The translations under genes were made by a program, and so were the position numbers. The notes under the pieces are model-generated. The model was not told where the DNA came from. It made no database searches and saw nothing but the letters and a program-made list of their open reading frames with translations. A DNA stretch of 64,000 bases from Sphingomonas aurantiaca (GTDB lineage Bacteria; Pseudomonadota; Alphaproteobacteria; Sphingomonadales; Sphingomonadaceae), in contig NZ_QAOG01000008.1 in the NCBI RefSeq assembly GCF_003050705.1, positions 62,001-126,000 on the forward strand, written 5' to 3'. Below, in pieces: positions 1 to 8,633 of the stretch. Positions within the stretch are counted from its first letter, which is position 1; each line of letters starts with the position of its first letter.

Positions 1-1
1 C

Positions 2-94
2 GATCTCCGGCCCTGGTTCGCGCTCGCCATCGCCGCCGCCTGGCTGGTCGAGCGCTGGCTCGCGACCCGCGCCAAACGGGCGATCGCGCCATGA
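2..94 (+). CDS. C-terminal end of a BatA/DUF4159-type membrane protein (partial)
   Basis: Only the last 30 codons are in the window. The reading frame that starts at base 2 stays open and ends in a TGA that overlaps the ATG of the next gene (ATGA at 91-94). The fragment is a hydrophobic segment rich in Ala, Leu and Trp followed by a basic tail (RAKRAIAP), which fits a final membrane anchor with a cytoplasmic end. The two genes downstream belong to the cluster type that also encodes a MoxR ATPase, a DUF58 protein and BatA/DUF4159 proteins, so this is probably the BatA/DUF4159 member. That identification rests mainly on context, since too little of the protein is visible. Confidence 0.5.
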   Translation, partial: DLRPWFALAIAAAWLVERWLATRAKRAIAP

Positions 95-2190
95 CCGTGG
101 AAACGCCGATTGCCGACTGGGCGAGGCCTGCGCGGACGCGATCGATGCGCGACGACGTGCTGCTCGCGACGCCGATCGTGATTATCGTTGCGGCCCTGGG
201 CTGGCGCCTAGCGAACCCGGCCACGGGTTTAGGCATGGCATTGCTCGGCGCAATCGCGGCCGTGTTGATCGCCCGCAACCGCGCACGCCGTTACGACCGC
301 CGCTGGTTGATCGCGGCGATCGATGCGGCGCGAAGCGACGTGGAGGACAGTAGCGACCTGCTGTTTGCCGATCCGGCAGCGCTGACTCCGCTGCAACGCC
401 TGCAACGCGCCCGGGTCGAGGCGCGACTGGCCGGCGAACCGGTGCCCGAGCTGTATCCCGCCCGATCGCACCGAACGAGGGTCGCGCTATGGCTCGTCGC
501 AGCCGCCGTCCTCTCTGCGATCGCGCTCTGGCCCGACCGAGCCGGGTCCGGTGGACCGCTGTCACCGGCGCATGAGGGCGTCGCGCGGCCGGGTATCCCC
601 ACGCTGACGGCGCAGCGGCTGATGGTCGTCCCGCCCGCTTATACCGGCCTGACCTCGCGCGCGCTCGGCACGCTCGACGCACGTGTTCCTGCGGGCTCGC
701 GGCTCGAATGGACGCTCGCCTTTACGCCGGATCCTGCCGCCGCCGCGCTCGCCGTCCTCGACGCAAGCCGCACCGCGCTCGCCAAATCCGGTTCGACATG
801 GACGGCAACCCGGACGGCGGACCGCTCGCTCCTCTACCGCATCGTGGCAGCAGGCGGCCAACCCGCGCCGCCGCTCCACCGCATCGACGTGGTCGTCGAC
901 CAACCCCCGCGCATCCGCCTCGTCTCGCCCGCCGCGACGCTGATCCAGATGTCCCCCGGCCAGCGCAGCTGGTCGCTGTCGTTCGAGGCGACCGACGATT
1001 ACGGCGTGCAGCCCGTGGCATCGCTCCGCCTCGTCGTCGCGCAGGGCGAAGGCGAGAATATCCGCTTCAGCGAGCGGACCGTTGCAGTCCGTGGCACCGG
1101 TAATTCTCGCCAGCGCATCTTCGCGACGACCATCGCGCTCTCGGGAACCGGTTTTACCGAACCTGGTGACCTCGTCGCGCAGCTTACCGTCGCCGACGCG
1201 CGCAGACCGTCGCCGCACCGGGTCGTCGGGCCGAGCGTCATTCTTCGCCGCCCACCGGCAAGCGGTGCCGAGAGTGGACTGGAGGCCATGACACGCAGGA
1301 CCATGCCCGCCTATTTCAGCAGCCAGCGCCAAGTCATCATCGACGCCGAAACGTTGCTCGCCGAGCACCCCCGCCCCGCGCCCGACCGCTTCCTCGCGCG
1401 CTCGACTGCGATCGCCGACGACCAGCGGCTTTTGCGCATGCGCTATGGCCAGTTCATGGGGGAGGAAGTCGGCGGTGGCGCGACCAACGCGATGCCGACC
1501 AGCGACGCGGAGGAAGGCGCCGCGCCGCCGCCAGACGAGCATGCGGGCGAACCGCCTACCGCGCCGCCTCAGTTCGGGCAGGAGAGCGCGATCGTCGAGA
1601 CATACGGCCATACGCATGACGAATCCGAGGCCGCGACGTTGCTCGATCCCGGCACGCGCGCGACGTTGCGACTGGCACTCGACAATATGCGCCAGTCCGA
1701 GACCGCGCTCCGTCTGGGCGATCCCAGGCGCGCGCTGCCGTTCGCGTACAAGGCGCTGCGGTTCATCAAACAGGTCCAGCAGGCGACGCGCATCTTCCTG
1801 GCGCGTACGGGATCGCAACTGCCCCCGGTCGATCTCGCGCGCAGGCTGACGGGTGACAGGTCCGACATGGCCGCGCGCACGCTCGGCGCGACCGTTGCAG
1901 ACCCAGTCGACGCGACACCTGCTGCAATCTGGGCGGCACTCGATACGCGCAGCGACGCGGGCGGGCTGGATGCGCTGGCGCGCTGGCTCCGCGCGAACGA
2001 CGCGCGCGTGCCCGATCCGCTCGCGCTGTCCGCGGCGATCGATACGGTCCGCCGCGATCCGACATGCGCCGCCTGCCGTGCGAAGCTGCGCGGGACGCTG
2101 TGGAGCGCGTTGCCACGGCCGACACCCGGGCTGACCCGACGCCCGGCGGGGGACTCGGTCGGCCGCCGGTATCTGGACGCGCTGCCATGA
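91..2190 (+). CDS. DUF4175-family membrane protein
   Basis: A 699-residue protein with two hydrophobic segments near residues 25-60 and one near 130-150, followed by a long soluble region, presumably periplasmic. The central part has a beta-rich domain (about 170-390). The C-terminal third is Ala/Arg-rich and carries an acidic Pro-rich linker near residues 470-500. The layout matches the DUF4175 proteins that lie beside MoxR/BatA genes in alphaproteobacteria, where they are thought to take part in envelope or complex assembly; the exact role is unknown. It overlaps the previous gene by ATGA and the next gene by ATGA at 2187-2190, so the three are almost certainly co-translated. Confidence 0.7.
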   Translation: MTVETPIADWARPARTRSMRDDVLLATPIVIIVAALGWRLANPATGLGMALLGAIAAVLIARNRARRYDRRWLIAAIDAARSDVEDSSDLLFADPAALTPLQRLQRARVEARLAGEPVPELYPARSHRTRVALWLVAAAVLSAIALWPDRAGSGGPLSPAHEGVARPGIPTLTAQRLMVVPPAYTGLTSRALGTLDARVPAGSRLEWTLAFTPDPAAAALAVLDASRTALAKSGSTWTATRTADRSLLYRIVAAGGQPAPPLHRIDVVVDQPPRIRLVSPAATLIQMSPGQRSWSLSFEATDDYGVQPVASLRLVVAQGEGENIRFSERTVAVRGTGNSRQRIFATTIALSGTGFTEPGDLVAQLTVADARRPSPHRVVGPSVILRRPPASGAESGLEAMTRRTMPAYFSSQRQVIIDAETLLAEHPRPAPDRFLARSTAIADDQRLLRMRYGQFMGEEVGGGATNAMPTSDAEEGAAPPPDEHAGEPPTAPPQFGQESAIVETYGHTHDESEAATLLDPGTRATLRLALDNMRQSETALRLGDPRRALPFAYKALRFIKQVQQATRIFLARTGSQLPPVDLARRLTGDRSDMAARTLGATVADPVDATPAAIWAALDTRSDAGGLDALARWLRANDARVPDPLALSAAIDTVRRDPTCAACRAKLRGTLWSALPRPTPGLTRRPAGDSVGRRYLDALP

Positions 2191-4031
2191 CCGTTGCGCA
2201 GAGCGTTGCCGCAATCCTGGCGTTTTCAGTCGTGCTCGGCTGGGTGCGACTCTTATTATGGCAGCGGCGTGCCCCGGCATCGTCGCGCACACGGGGCTGG
2301 CGACTGGCCGCGTTGCTGGCGTTGCAACCGATCGCCGGCCTGTTGCTCTACTCTACGCTGTTCCCGCCCGCGAGCGCCGGAAAGGCGACGGGCACGCTTG
2401 TCATCGCAACGGCCGGGGCGCCCCGTTTCGTCACGACTGGAGCGGGCGACCGGCTGATCGCTCTACCCGAAGCGTCGGGCGTGGTCGGTGCCGAGCGCCT
2501 GCCCGATCTCGGCACGGCGGTCCGGCGGCATCCCGATGCCGGCGCGCTGCGGATCGTTGGTTCGGGCCTGGAACCGCGCGATCGGCAGGCGACCGCGGGA
2601 CTGGCGGTGCGCTTCGAACCCGCACGCGCGCCACGCGGCCTGATCGCGCTACAACCGCCCGGACCGATCGCGGCGGGCGCGCGGTTCGCGGTGACGGCGC
2701 GCGCCGGAGAGCTGGCGGGCGGATCGGCCGAGCTGCTCGATCCCGCGTCGCGGATCGTCGATACGCAACCGATCGGGTCGACCGGCGAGATTGCGCTGTC
2801 CGGCACCGTCCGCGCCGCGGGAACGACGCTGTTCACCTTGCGTCTGCGCGACGGATCGCGTGCGCTGGTCGAGCAGGCAGCGGTGCCGGTCTGGGTCCCG
2901 GCCTCGCCATCCGCTCGCGTGGTGATCCTTGCCGGGGCACCGGGGCCCGAAGTGAAATATCTTCGCCGCTGGGCGACCGATGCGGGGTTGGCGCCGCAGG
3001 TCCGCGTCGACGTGGGTGGCGGCGCGTCGCTCGCCGATACGCCGCCTGCCCTCACCGGTGCCACGCTCGCGAAGGTCGACGCGGTGATCCTCGACGATCG
3101 CGCCTGGGACGGGCTCGGCGCGGGCGGGCGGCAGGCGCTCGCGGCGGCGGTACGGGGCGGCATGGGCCTCGTCGTGCGGATCACCGCGCCGGTGCCACGT
3201 GGCTGGCAGGTCCTCGGCCTGAGCGCCCGCGGCACGGCCGACGTCGCGCCGGTGACGTTGGGCGCCGACGCGCCCAGCGACGATGCGCTGGCCGCGCGGC
3301 GCGGTCCGGGCACGCGCGACGCCCCCGCCTCGATCGCCGGCGCGCGCGACACCGTGCCGGAGCTCACGCGGCAGGCGGTGACCATCGCCGGGGGCATCCC
3401 GGTCCTCCGCGACATTCGCGGCACCGTCCTTGCGGCATCGCGGGGCAGCGGACGCGGCAGGGTCGCGCTGGTCAGCCTGCAGGACAGCTTCGCACTCGTC
3501 ACCAGCGGGCATGGCGACGTCCATGCCCAGCTCTGGAGCGAACTCGTGTCCGCCGTCGCGCGTCGCCCGGCGGGTCCGGCTGTGCAGATCGAGGCTCCGG
3601 CATTCGCAGGCCAGCGCATGGCGATCTGCGGCGCTGGATCCATCAGCGTTACCGATCCCGGAGGACGTGGAGGTCGCGCGCTCGTCGATCCCGCGACCGG
3701 GGCTGCCGGATGTGCGGGCTATTGGCCCGATGTTGCCGGCTGGCACCATGTGTCTGGCCCGGCAGCCCGGCCCTTCTACGTCTATCCGGCCGACGCGCTG
3801 CAAGGCCTTCGTGCGGTGGATCGTCGCGCCGGGACGCTCCGTTTGGTGGGATCCGGCGGGCGTACAAGCGTGGGGACGGTCGAAGCCAGTCGCGGACCAT
3901 CCTGGCCGTGGTTCATCGGCTGGCTGCTGGTCGCCGGGTTGCTCTGGTGGCTCGAGCGCGCGCGGATCGGTCGGGGTGGCGTGCCGGTATTCGAGAGACA
4001 GACGGAGATTGCGAGCCGGGACCCATACTAG
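2187..4031 (+). CDS. Membrane-anchored glutamine-amidotransferase-like protein of the BatA/DUF4175 cluster
   Basis: The start at 2187 was chosen because its ATG overlaps the stop of the DUF4175 gene; an upstream in-frame ATG at 2064 would lie deep inside that gene. The 614-residue protein has two N-terminal membrane helices (about 5-25 and 35-55), a large extracytoplasmic region and one C-terminal helix ending in a basic tail. Around residues 240-300 a segment with VVILAGAPGPEVKYL looks like the start of a class-I amidotransferase-like fold, common in the last genes of such clusters, but I see no obvious catalytic Cys-His-Glu triad. This is the last gene of the operon; the next gene is convergent and only 12 bp away. 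Confidence 0.6.
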   Translation: MTVAQSVAAILAFSVVLGWVRLLLWQRRAPASSRTRGWRLAALLALQPIAGLLLYSTLFPPASAGKATGTLVIATAGAPRFVTTGAGDRLIALPEASGVVGAERLPDLGTAVRRHPDAGALRIVGSGLEPRDRQATAGLAVRFEPARAPRGLIALQPPGPIAAGARFAVTARAGELAGGSAELLDPASRIVDTQPIGSTGEIALSGTVRAAGTTLFTLRLRDGSRALVEQAAVPVWVPASPSARVVILAGAPGPEVKYLRRWATDAGLAPQVRVDVGGGASLADTPPALTGATLAKVDAVILDDRAWDGLGAGGRQALAAAVRGGMGLVVRITAPVPRGWQVLGLSARGTADVAPVTLGADAPSDDALAARRGPGTRDAPASIAGARDTVPELTRQAVTIAGGIPVLRDIRGTVLAASRGSGRGRVALVSLQDSFALVTSGHGDVHAQLWSELVSAVARRPAGPAVQIEAPAFAGQRMAICGAGSISVTDPGGRGGRALVDPATGAAGCAGYWPDVAGWHHVSGPAARPFYVYPADALQGLRAVDRRAGTLRLVGSGGRTSVGTVEASRGPSWPWFIGWLLVAGLLWWLERARIGRGGVPVFERQTEIASRDPY

Positions 4032-4043
4032 GCTCGCATTGGT

Positions 4044-4328
4044 TCAAGACCGGGTGTCGCCTCGCGCTGGAATGACGTTGAGCACGAGGAAGGCGATCCC
4101 AGCGCCTGCCATGACGACGCCCGCCCACAGAATCGGGCCGAAGATCCACCCGCGCGAGAGGATCGCGGGGACGACGCTCCCGACCAGCGCGAGCCAGCCG
4201 CCGTTGCGCAGCAGCCTGCGCCGCGCCGCCTGCGGGCAGTGCCCGAAGCGGCGTCGATGATGCGCATCGGTGGCGAGCCCCAGCAGCCCGAATGCGGCGG
4301 TCGTCAGAAGAAGTGAAACGATGTTCAT
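4044..4328 (-). CDS. DUF3325-family small membrane protein
   Basis: A 94-residue protein with hydrophobic segments near residues 4-20, 45-62 and 66-85 and a conserved-looking HHRRRFG stretch after the first helix. DUF3325 proteins are the usual last member of operons containing a TonB siderophore receptor, DUF3649 and a PepSY protein, and that is the order here. Its ATG overlaps the stop of the PepSY gene (ATGA, 4325-4328). A role in siderophore or iron handling at the inner membrane is inferred from context only. Confidence 0.75.
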   Translation of the reverse strand: MNIVSLLLTTAAFGLLGLATDAHHRRRFGHCPQAARRRLLRNGGWLALVGSVVPAILSRGWIFGPILWAGVVMAGAGIAFLVLNVIPARGDTRS

Positions 4329-5917
4329 TCGGCGGGCTCCAGCATGGCGGCCGGGGCGGGGCGGGCGCTGCGTACGCGCCTAGCCGCGGGGCGATGGCGC
4401 GCGACGCGGCGGGCGAGCAGCAGGAAGGCAATGCCGAATAGCGCCATCGTCGCGTCGATGCCCGCGATCATCAGGTCTCCGATCGCCAGCATGGCGAACA
4501 GCCCGCGATCGGTCGCGACGACGTCGTACACCGGCAATGCGACGAGCAGCACGCCGGTCGCCGCGAACAGCGAAGGCCAGACTCGCGCCGGCCTGGCGAC
4601 AAACGCTATCGCGGCAGCCAAGGCCCAGGCGATGAACAGCATATGCACCTCCCAATCGGCGCGTGCATGCAGCGTGACCGGCAGCAGGCGGTTCGCGCAG
4701 AAGAAGCATGCGATCCCCAGCGGAAAGCCACCGATCACCGCGACATTGAGCCGCTCGACCACGCGGAATCCGACATGCGGTCGGGTCGGATCAGGCAGGC
4801 GTTCGCGACGCTTGACGGTCCACAGCACGAGGCCGCTTGCGACCATCAGCGTGCCCGCGATCCCGCAGAGGAAATATAGCCAGCGTCCGCCGTTCCCCGC
4901 GAACCGTCCGGCGTGGAGCCCGACCATCGCACCCGCGGTCTCGGCAGCGGCGCCCGGTGGCGGTGAACGCCAGACGAGGCGGCCCGTAACGCCGTCATAG
5001 GTCAGTTGCGGCGTCCGCGACGACAGCATCGAATTGGCGCTCTGGCTGACCGTCACGCGTGCGGCGGCGTCGCCGGGATCGCTGACCTCGATAAAGCTGG
5101 CGGGCGCGCCGAGCCGGCGTTGCGCATCAGTCGCTATCCGTCGCACGTCGATCAGCGGCGCGGGACGTCCGGTCCGCTCGACGGCTGCGGCGGTCGGGAA
5201 GAGCGCGGCGAACACGGTTTTCTGGTCGGTATAGTTCGCGACGACCGCCCAAGGCATCAGCAGCGTCATCAACGTGACCAGCCCGGTATAGGTGATCATC
5301 AGGTGGAACGGCAGAGCCAGCACTGCGGTCGCGTTATGGCCATCGAGCCATGATCGCTGGCCCCTGGCGCGGCGCAGCGTGAAGAAGTCCTTGAAGATCT
5401 TCTTGTGCGTGACGATCCCGCTGATGATCGCGACCAACATCATCATCGTCGCGAACCCGACCAGCCAGCGCGCCCAGATCACCGGCATGTAGTGAAGATC
5501 GAAATGGAACCGGTAGAAGAATTCCCCGCCCCGCGTCTCGCGCGCCTGCGCGACCTGCCCGTCGGCACCGATCAGTGCCTGCGTGTCGCGACGTCCTCGA
5601 CGGCGTCCATGTCCGCGCTCTTCGCCCGGCTTTGGCTGCGGCACCCAGAACAGCTGCGCGCCGTTTGACCGTTCGGTCGCCACCGGGATGATCCAACTCT
5701 TGGCGTTGGGCGCTTTCCTGGAGAGATACGCCTGCGCGCCAGCGAGCACACGCATCGGCTGTTCGACGCGCGCGATCTCGGGCCGCATCCAGCGATTGAG
5801 CCCCTCGCGCCAGAACGCGATCGTGCCCGCGACGAAGACGAGGAACAGGATCCAGCCGAGCAACAGCCCGGACCATGTGTGGAGGAATGCCTGCGACTGG
5901 CGGAAGCCCTTGCTCAT
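4325..5917 (-). CDS. PepSY-domain inner-membrane protein (iron-siderophore reductase type)
   Basis: The start at 5917 gives a protein of 530 residues beginning MSKGFRQSQAFLHTWSG; a longer open frame reaching 6400 would run through the preceding gene. The N-terminal helix carrying LHTWSGLLLGW, the long periplasmic PepSY region, and further helices with HKKIFKDFFTLR and a set of four C-terminal helices are typical of PepSY-associated membrane proteins. These are proposed to reduce ferric siderophores in the periplasm using histidine-bound heme. It overlaps DUF3649 upstream and DUF3325 downstream by ATGA junctions, so the four genes form one tightly coupled operon headed by the receptor. Confidence 0.85.
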   Translation of the reverse strand: MSKGFRQSQAFLHTWSGLLLGWILFLVFVAGTIAFWREGLNRWMRPEIARVEQPMRVLAGAQAYLSRKAPNAKSWIIPVATERSNGAQLFWVPQPKPGEERGHGRRRGRRDTQALIGADGQVAQARETRGGEFFYRFHFDLHYMPVIWARWLVGFATMMMLVAIISGIVTHKKIFKDFFTLRRARGQRSWLDGHNATAVLALPFHLMITYTGLVTLMTLLMPWAVVANYTDQKTVFAALFPTAAAVERTGRPAPLIDVRRIATDAQRRLGAPASFIEVSDPGDAAARVTVSQSANSMLSSRTPQLTYDGVTGRLVWRSPPPGAAAETAGAMVGLHAGRFAGNGGRWLYFLCGIAGTLMVASGLVLWTVKRRERLPDPTRPHVGFRVVERLNVAVIGGFPLGIACFFCANRLLPVTLHARADWEVHMLFIAWALAAAIAFVARPARVWPSLFAATGVLLVALPVYDVVATDRGLFAMLAIGDLMIAGIDATMALFGIAFLLLARRVARHRPAARRVRSARPAPAAMLEPAE

Positions 5918-6228
5918 ACCCGCCCCGTCGCGTCGATCGAGATCCATGTGATCGCAGCCGCGAGTCCGGCGGCCACGGCGAGCGTCAAGATCGCTCGCCA
6001 GCCGCTGCGCGCGGCAAAGGCCCAGATCGCGGCGATCGCGCACAACGCAAGCGCGACTAGCGAGGCGGTGACGCTCGCCTCGGCGCGGTCGCCGGGCAGC
6101 AGCCGCGCGATCGCCATCGCCCACAGGCTCGCCGTCGCATAGCCGAGCGGCACCGCAGCGACGACGCGCAGCGCTATGTCGCCGCGACGCGCCCAGCGTG
6201 CGCGGACATGCCCGTCGCCCGCGGTCAT
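5914..6228 (-). CDS. DUF3649-family membrane protein
   Basis: A 104-residue protein starting MTAGDGHVRARW. It has three hydrophobic segments (about 20-40, 50-68 and 75-95). The start at 6228 overlaps the receptor stop (ATGA at 6225-6228) and the stop overlaps the PepSY start. The family name is based on size, helix pattern and its position between a siderophore receptor and a PepSY protein, which is where DUF3649 proteins are normally found. Function is unknown but probably linked to iron uptake. Confidence 0.7.
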   Translation of the reverse strand: MTAGDGHVRARWARRGDIALRVVAAVPLGYATASLWAMAIARLLPGDRAEASVTASLVALALCAIAAIWAFAARSGWRAILTLAVAAGLAAAITWISIDATGRV

Positions 6229-8498
6229 TCGAAGCTGTACCGGAGCGACGCGAACACGGTGCGCGGGCTGCCGTAAAAGTTTCCGCGACCGGTGGCGGCG
6301 ATGCGGGCGTAATAGCTTTTGTCGAGCACGTTGGCGATATTGACCGAGACACTGGCCCGCTCGCTGAACCTGTACCCGGCGCGCAGGTCGAGCACCGCAT
6401 AGCTCGGCTGGCGGACGATCGTGGAGCGCGTGCGCAGCGTTCCGTCGGCGTTGAACACCGCCGCGTTGCCGCCGAAGGTCGAGCTGAACCACGTCACGCT
6501 GCCGCCGAGGCTCGCGCCTGCCAGCGGCCCGTCGACCGGTGCATAGTTGGTGAACGCCTTGATCATGTGCTTTGGCACGATCGGTACCAGCGGCAACCCT
6601 TCGAACGCCGCGGTCTGGTCCTCCAGATACTTGGTCCTCGTGTAGGTGTAGCCGCCATTGATCCGCCACCCGGGGAGTATCTCGCCGCTCGCCTCCGCCT
6701 CGATCCCGCGGGAGCGGACCTTGCCGGTCTGGAGCACGACGGTCTGGATGTCGGGATCGTTGAACAGGCGGTTGGTCTGCGTGATCTGATACACCGCCGC
6801 CGACAGCAGCAGCCGATCGTTCATCAGCGAGAGCTTGGTCCCCGCCTCATATTGCGCGCCTATCAGCGGCTCGATCGGCTGGCCGTCGAGACGGGCCCGT
6901 CCGACGGGTGCCGCCTGTGGGGTGAAGCTGTCCGCGTAGCTCGCATAGAGATTGAGCCGCGACGCCACGTCCCAGACGATCCCGGCATAGGGGGTGAAGC
7001 GGTTGTCGACGCCATAGCGCGTCGACGGCGGCAGGATGCCGCTCGGCGTCAGGAGCGTCGTCGTCGTGGTATCCCACCATGTCACGCGACCGCCGACGAT
7101 CAGCGTCAGGCCGGCGACCGGGCTGAGCCGCATCTGTCCGTAAAGGCCATATTGTTCGACGTCGGTCGCGGTGCCGCCATAGACTTGCAGGACGCAATTG
7201 GCGGGGGCGGGCGTGATCGCGGTGCTGGTGGCGGGACAGGTCGCGCCGCTGCCCTGTACGGGATAATAAGGCGACGCGCCGTAGGGGTTCAGCGGCGGCT
7301 CGAACGGCGACACCGGATTGTAAACGTCGATCCGCGCATAGTTGGACAGCCTGGTGGCGTAGGACGTGCCCGAACTCGCCTGATAATCGGTACCGAGGAT
7401 CAGCGTCTGGTCGCGCCCGAATAGCGGGAAGCTGCCGATGCCGTTGAAATCGAACGCGCGCGTCTGCTGCTTGCTGTCGCCGCGATAGGCGATGTGGTTC
7501 GTCGCGCCGTTGGTCGCGGTGACCGGCTGGTTGCCGATATAGCTGTAGATGTCGACGCGATCGACGTCGGTGACCAGCCCTGTCGCGCGCAACGTCCACC
7601 GATCGCTGATCTTGTGCGCCAGTTCGGCAAATCCGGTCCAGGTTTCGGCGTTGAACCGGTTCCAGTCGGCGCCGAGATAGGTCGATCTCTTTACGTCTAG
7701 CAACCGCCCGTCGCTGCCGTCCGCGCCGCCGATGATACCCGGCAGGCCCGTCTGCACCGCCGGACGGAAACGATCGTAATAGCCGCCGATGGTCAGCGTG
7801 GTGCGCGCGCCGATCTCGAGCGAACCGACCGCGAACCCGCCGATGCGGTTGCGATGTGCGGTGTCGAAAAACTGGTCCTGGTCCTGCGCCATCGCGCCGA
7901 CGCGCAGACCCGCGCGCGGGCCGATCGGTGTCGAAACGTCGAGCTCGAACCGCGCATTGTCATAGCTGCCATATCCGGCGCTCGCCTGCATCCTGAACGC
8001 ATCGAGCGGTCGCTTTCGCACCATGTTGATGCTGCCCGCCGGGTTGCCCGATCCGCTGAACAGCCCCGCCGGGCCGCGCAATACCTCGAGCCGGTCGTAG
8101 AAGAACAGGTCCGGGACGGCGGACGGGAAGTTAAACGCGAACGTCGGTACGCCGTCGATCAGATAGTTGGTTATCGCGAACCCGCGCGAGAAGAACGACG
8201 GATCCTCGCTGCCGACGCCGTTGACGGTGATCCCGTTGGTCGCGGTCAGCGCGTCCTCTAGCGTGAACAGGTTCTGCGCCTCGATCTGCTCGCGATCGAT
8301 GACGGTGATGGTGTTCGGCGTGTCCTTGAGCGGCGTCACGGTCTTGCCGACCTCGCGACCATAGCTCTTGCCGATCACCATGATCTCGTCGGACTTCTGC
8401 GTCTCGTCCGATCCGACGGTCGAGGGCTCATCGCCGTTCGCCGCAAGCGGCGCTCCGGCCAACGCTGCACTCGCCAGCAATATACTCGAAAAACTCAT
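6225..8498 (-). CDS. TonB-dependent siderophore receptor
   Basis: A 757-residue outer-membrane protein with an N-terminal signal peptide (cleavage near residue 20), a TonB box-like EIMVIGKS segment (about 38-45), a plug domain with the motifs LRGPAGLFSGSGNPAG and INMVRKRP, and a 22-strand barrel ending in Phe-Glu. The plug motifs are those of the ferric-siderophore receptor subfamily (FhuE/FpvA type). A tyrosine-rich loop region near residues 380-440 may bind ligand. It is the first gene of a four-gene operon with DUF3649, PepSY and DUF3325, which supports uptake and reduction of an iron chelate. A possible Fur site lies about 45-60 bp upstream. Confidence 0.93.
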   Translation of the reverse strand: MSFSSILLASAALAGAPLAANGDEPSTVGSDETQKSDEIMVIGKSYGREVGKTVTPLKDTPNTITVIDREQIEAQNLFTLEDALTATNGITVNGVGSEDPSFFSRGFAITNYLIDGVPTFAFNFPSAVPDLFFYDRLEVLRGPAGLFSGSGNPAGSINMVRKRPLDAFRMQASAGYGSYDNARFELDVSTPIGPRAGLRVGAMAQDQDQFFDTAHRNRIGGFAVGSLEIGARTTLTIGGYYDRFRPAVQTGLPGIIGGADGSDGRLLDVKRSTYLGADWNRFNAETWTGFAELAHKISDRWTLRATGLVTDVDRVDIYSYIGNQPVTATNGATNHIAYRGDSKQQTRAFDFNGIGSFPLFGRDQTLILGTDYQASSGTSYATRLSNYARIDVYNPVSPFEPPLNPYGASPYYPVQGSGATCPATSTAITPAPANCVLQVYGGTATDVEQYGLYGQMRLSPVAGLTLIVGGRVTWWDTTTTTLLTPSGILPPSTRYGVDNRFTPYAGIVWDVASRLNLYASYADSFTPQAAPVGRARLDGQPIEPLIGAQYEAGTKLSLMNDRLLLSAAVYQITQTNRLFNDPDIQTVVLQTGKVRSRGIEAEASGEILPGWRINGGYTYTRTKYLEDQTAAFEGLPLVPIVPKHMIKAFTNYAPVDGPLAGASLGGSVTWFSSTFGGNAAVFNADGTLRTRSTIVRQPSYAVLDLRAGYRFSERASVSVNIANVLDKSYYARIAATGRGNFYGSPRTVFASLRYSFE

Positions 8499-8541
8499 AC
8501 CGAACCCCCGTTGTCAGGTGCCCCGTATGTTAATCGCTTTT

Positions 8542-8560
8542 GCGAGTCACTATCATTCTA
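8542..8560 (-). promoter_or_regulatory. Possible Fur-type operator
   Basis: Read on the minus strand, this 19-base stretch contains AATGATAGTGAC and matches the classical 19-bp Fur consensus at 12 of 19 positions by eye. It lies 44-62 bp upstream of the receptor start, where an iron-responsive repressor would be expected. The match is imperfect and alphaproteobacterial iron operators vary, so this is a suggestion only. Confidence 0.3.
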
Positions 8561-8633
8561 ACGGTTTTGTCATCTTAGCGCGCATTTGGGCGGAGCGATT
8601 TTCGACAGTCATAGGGCCCTCCACCTTGTATCG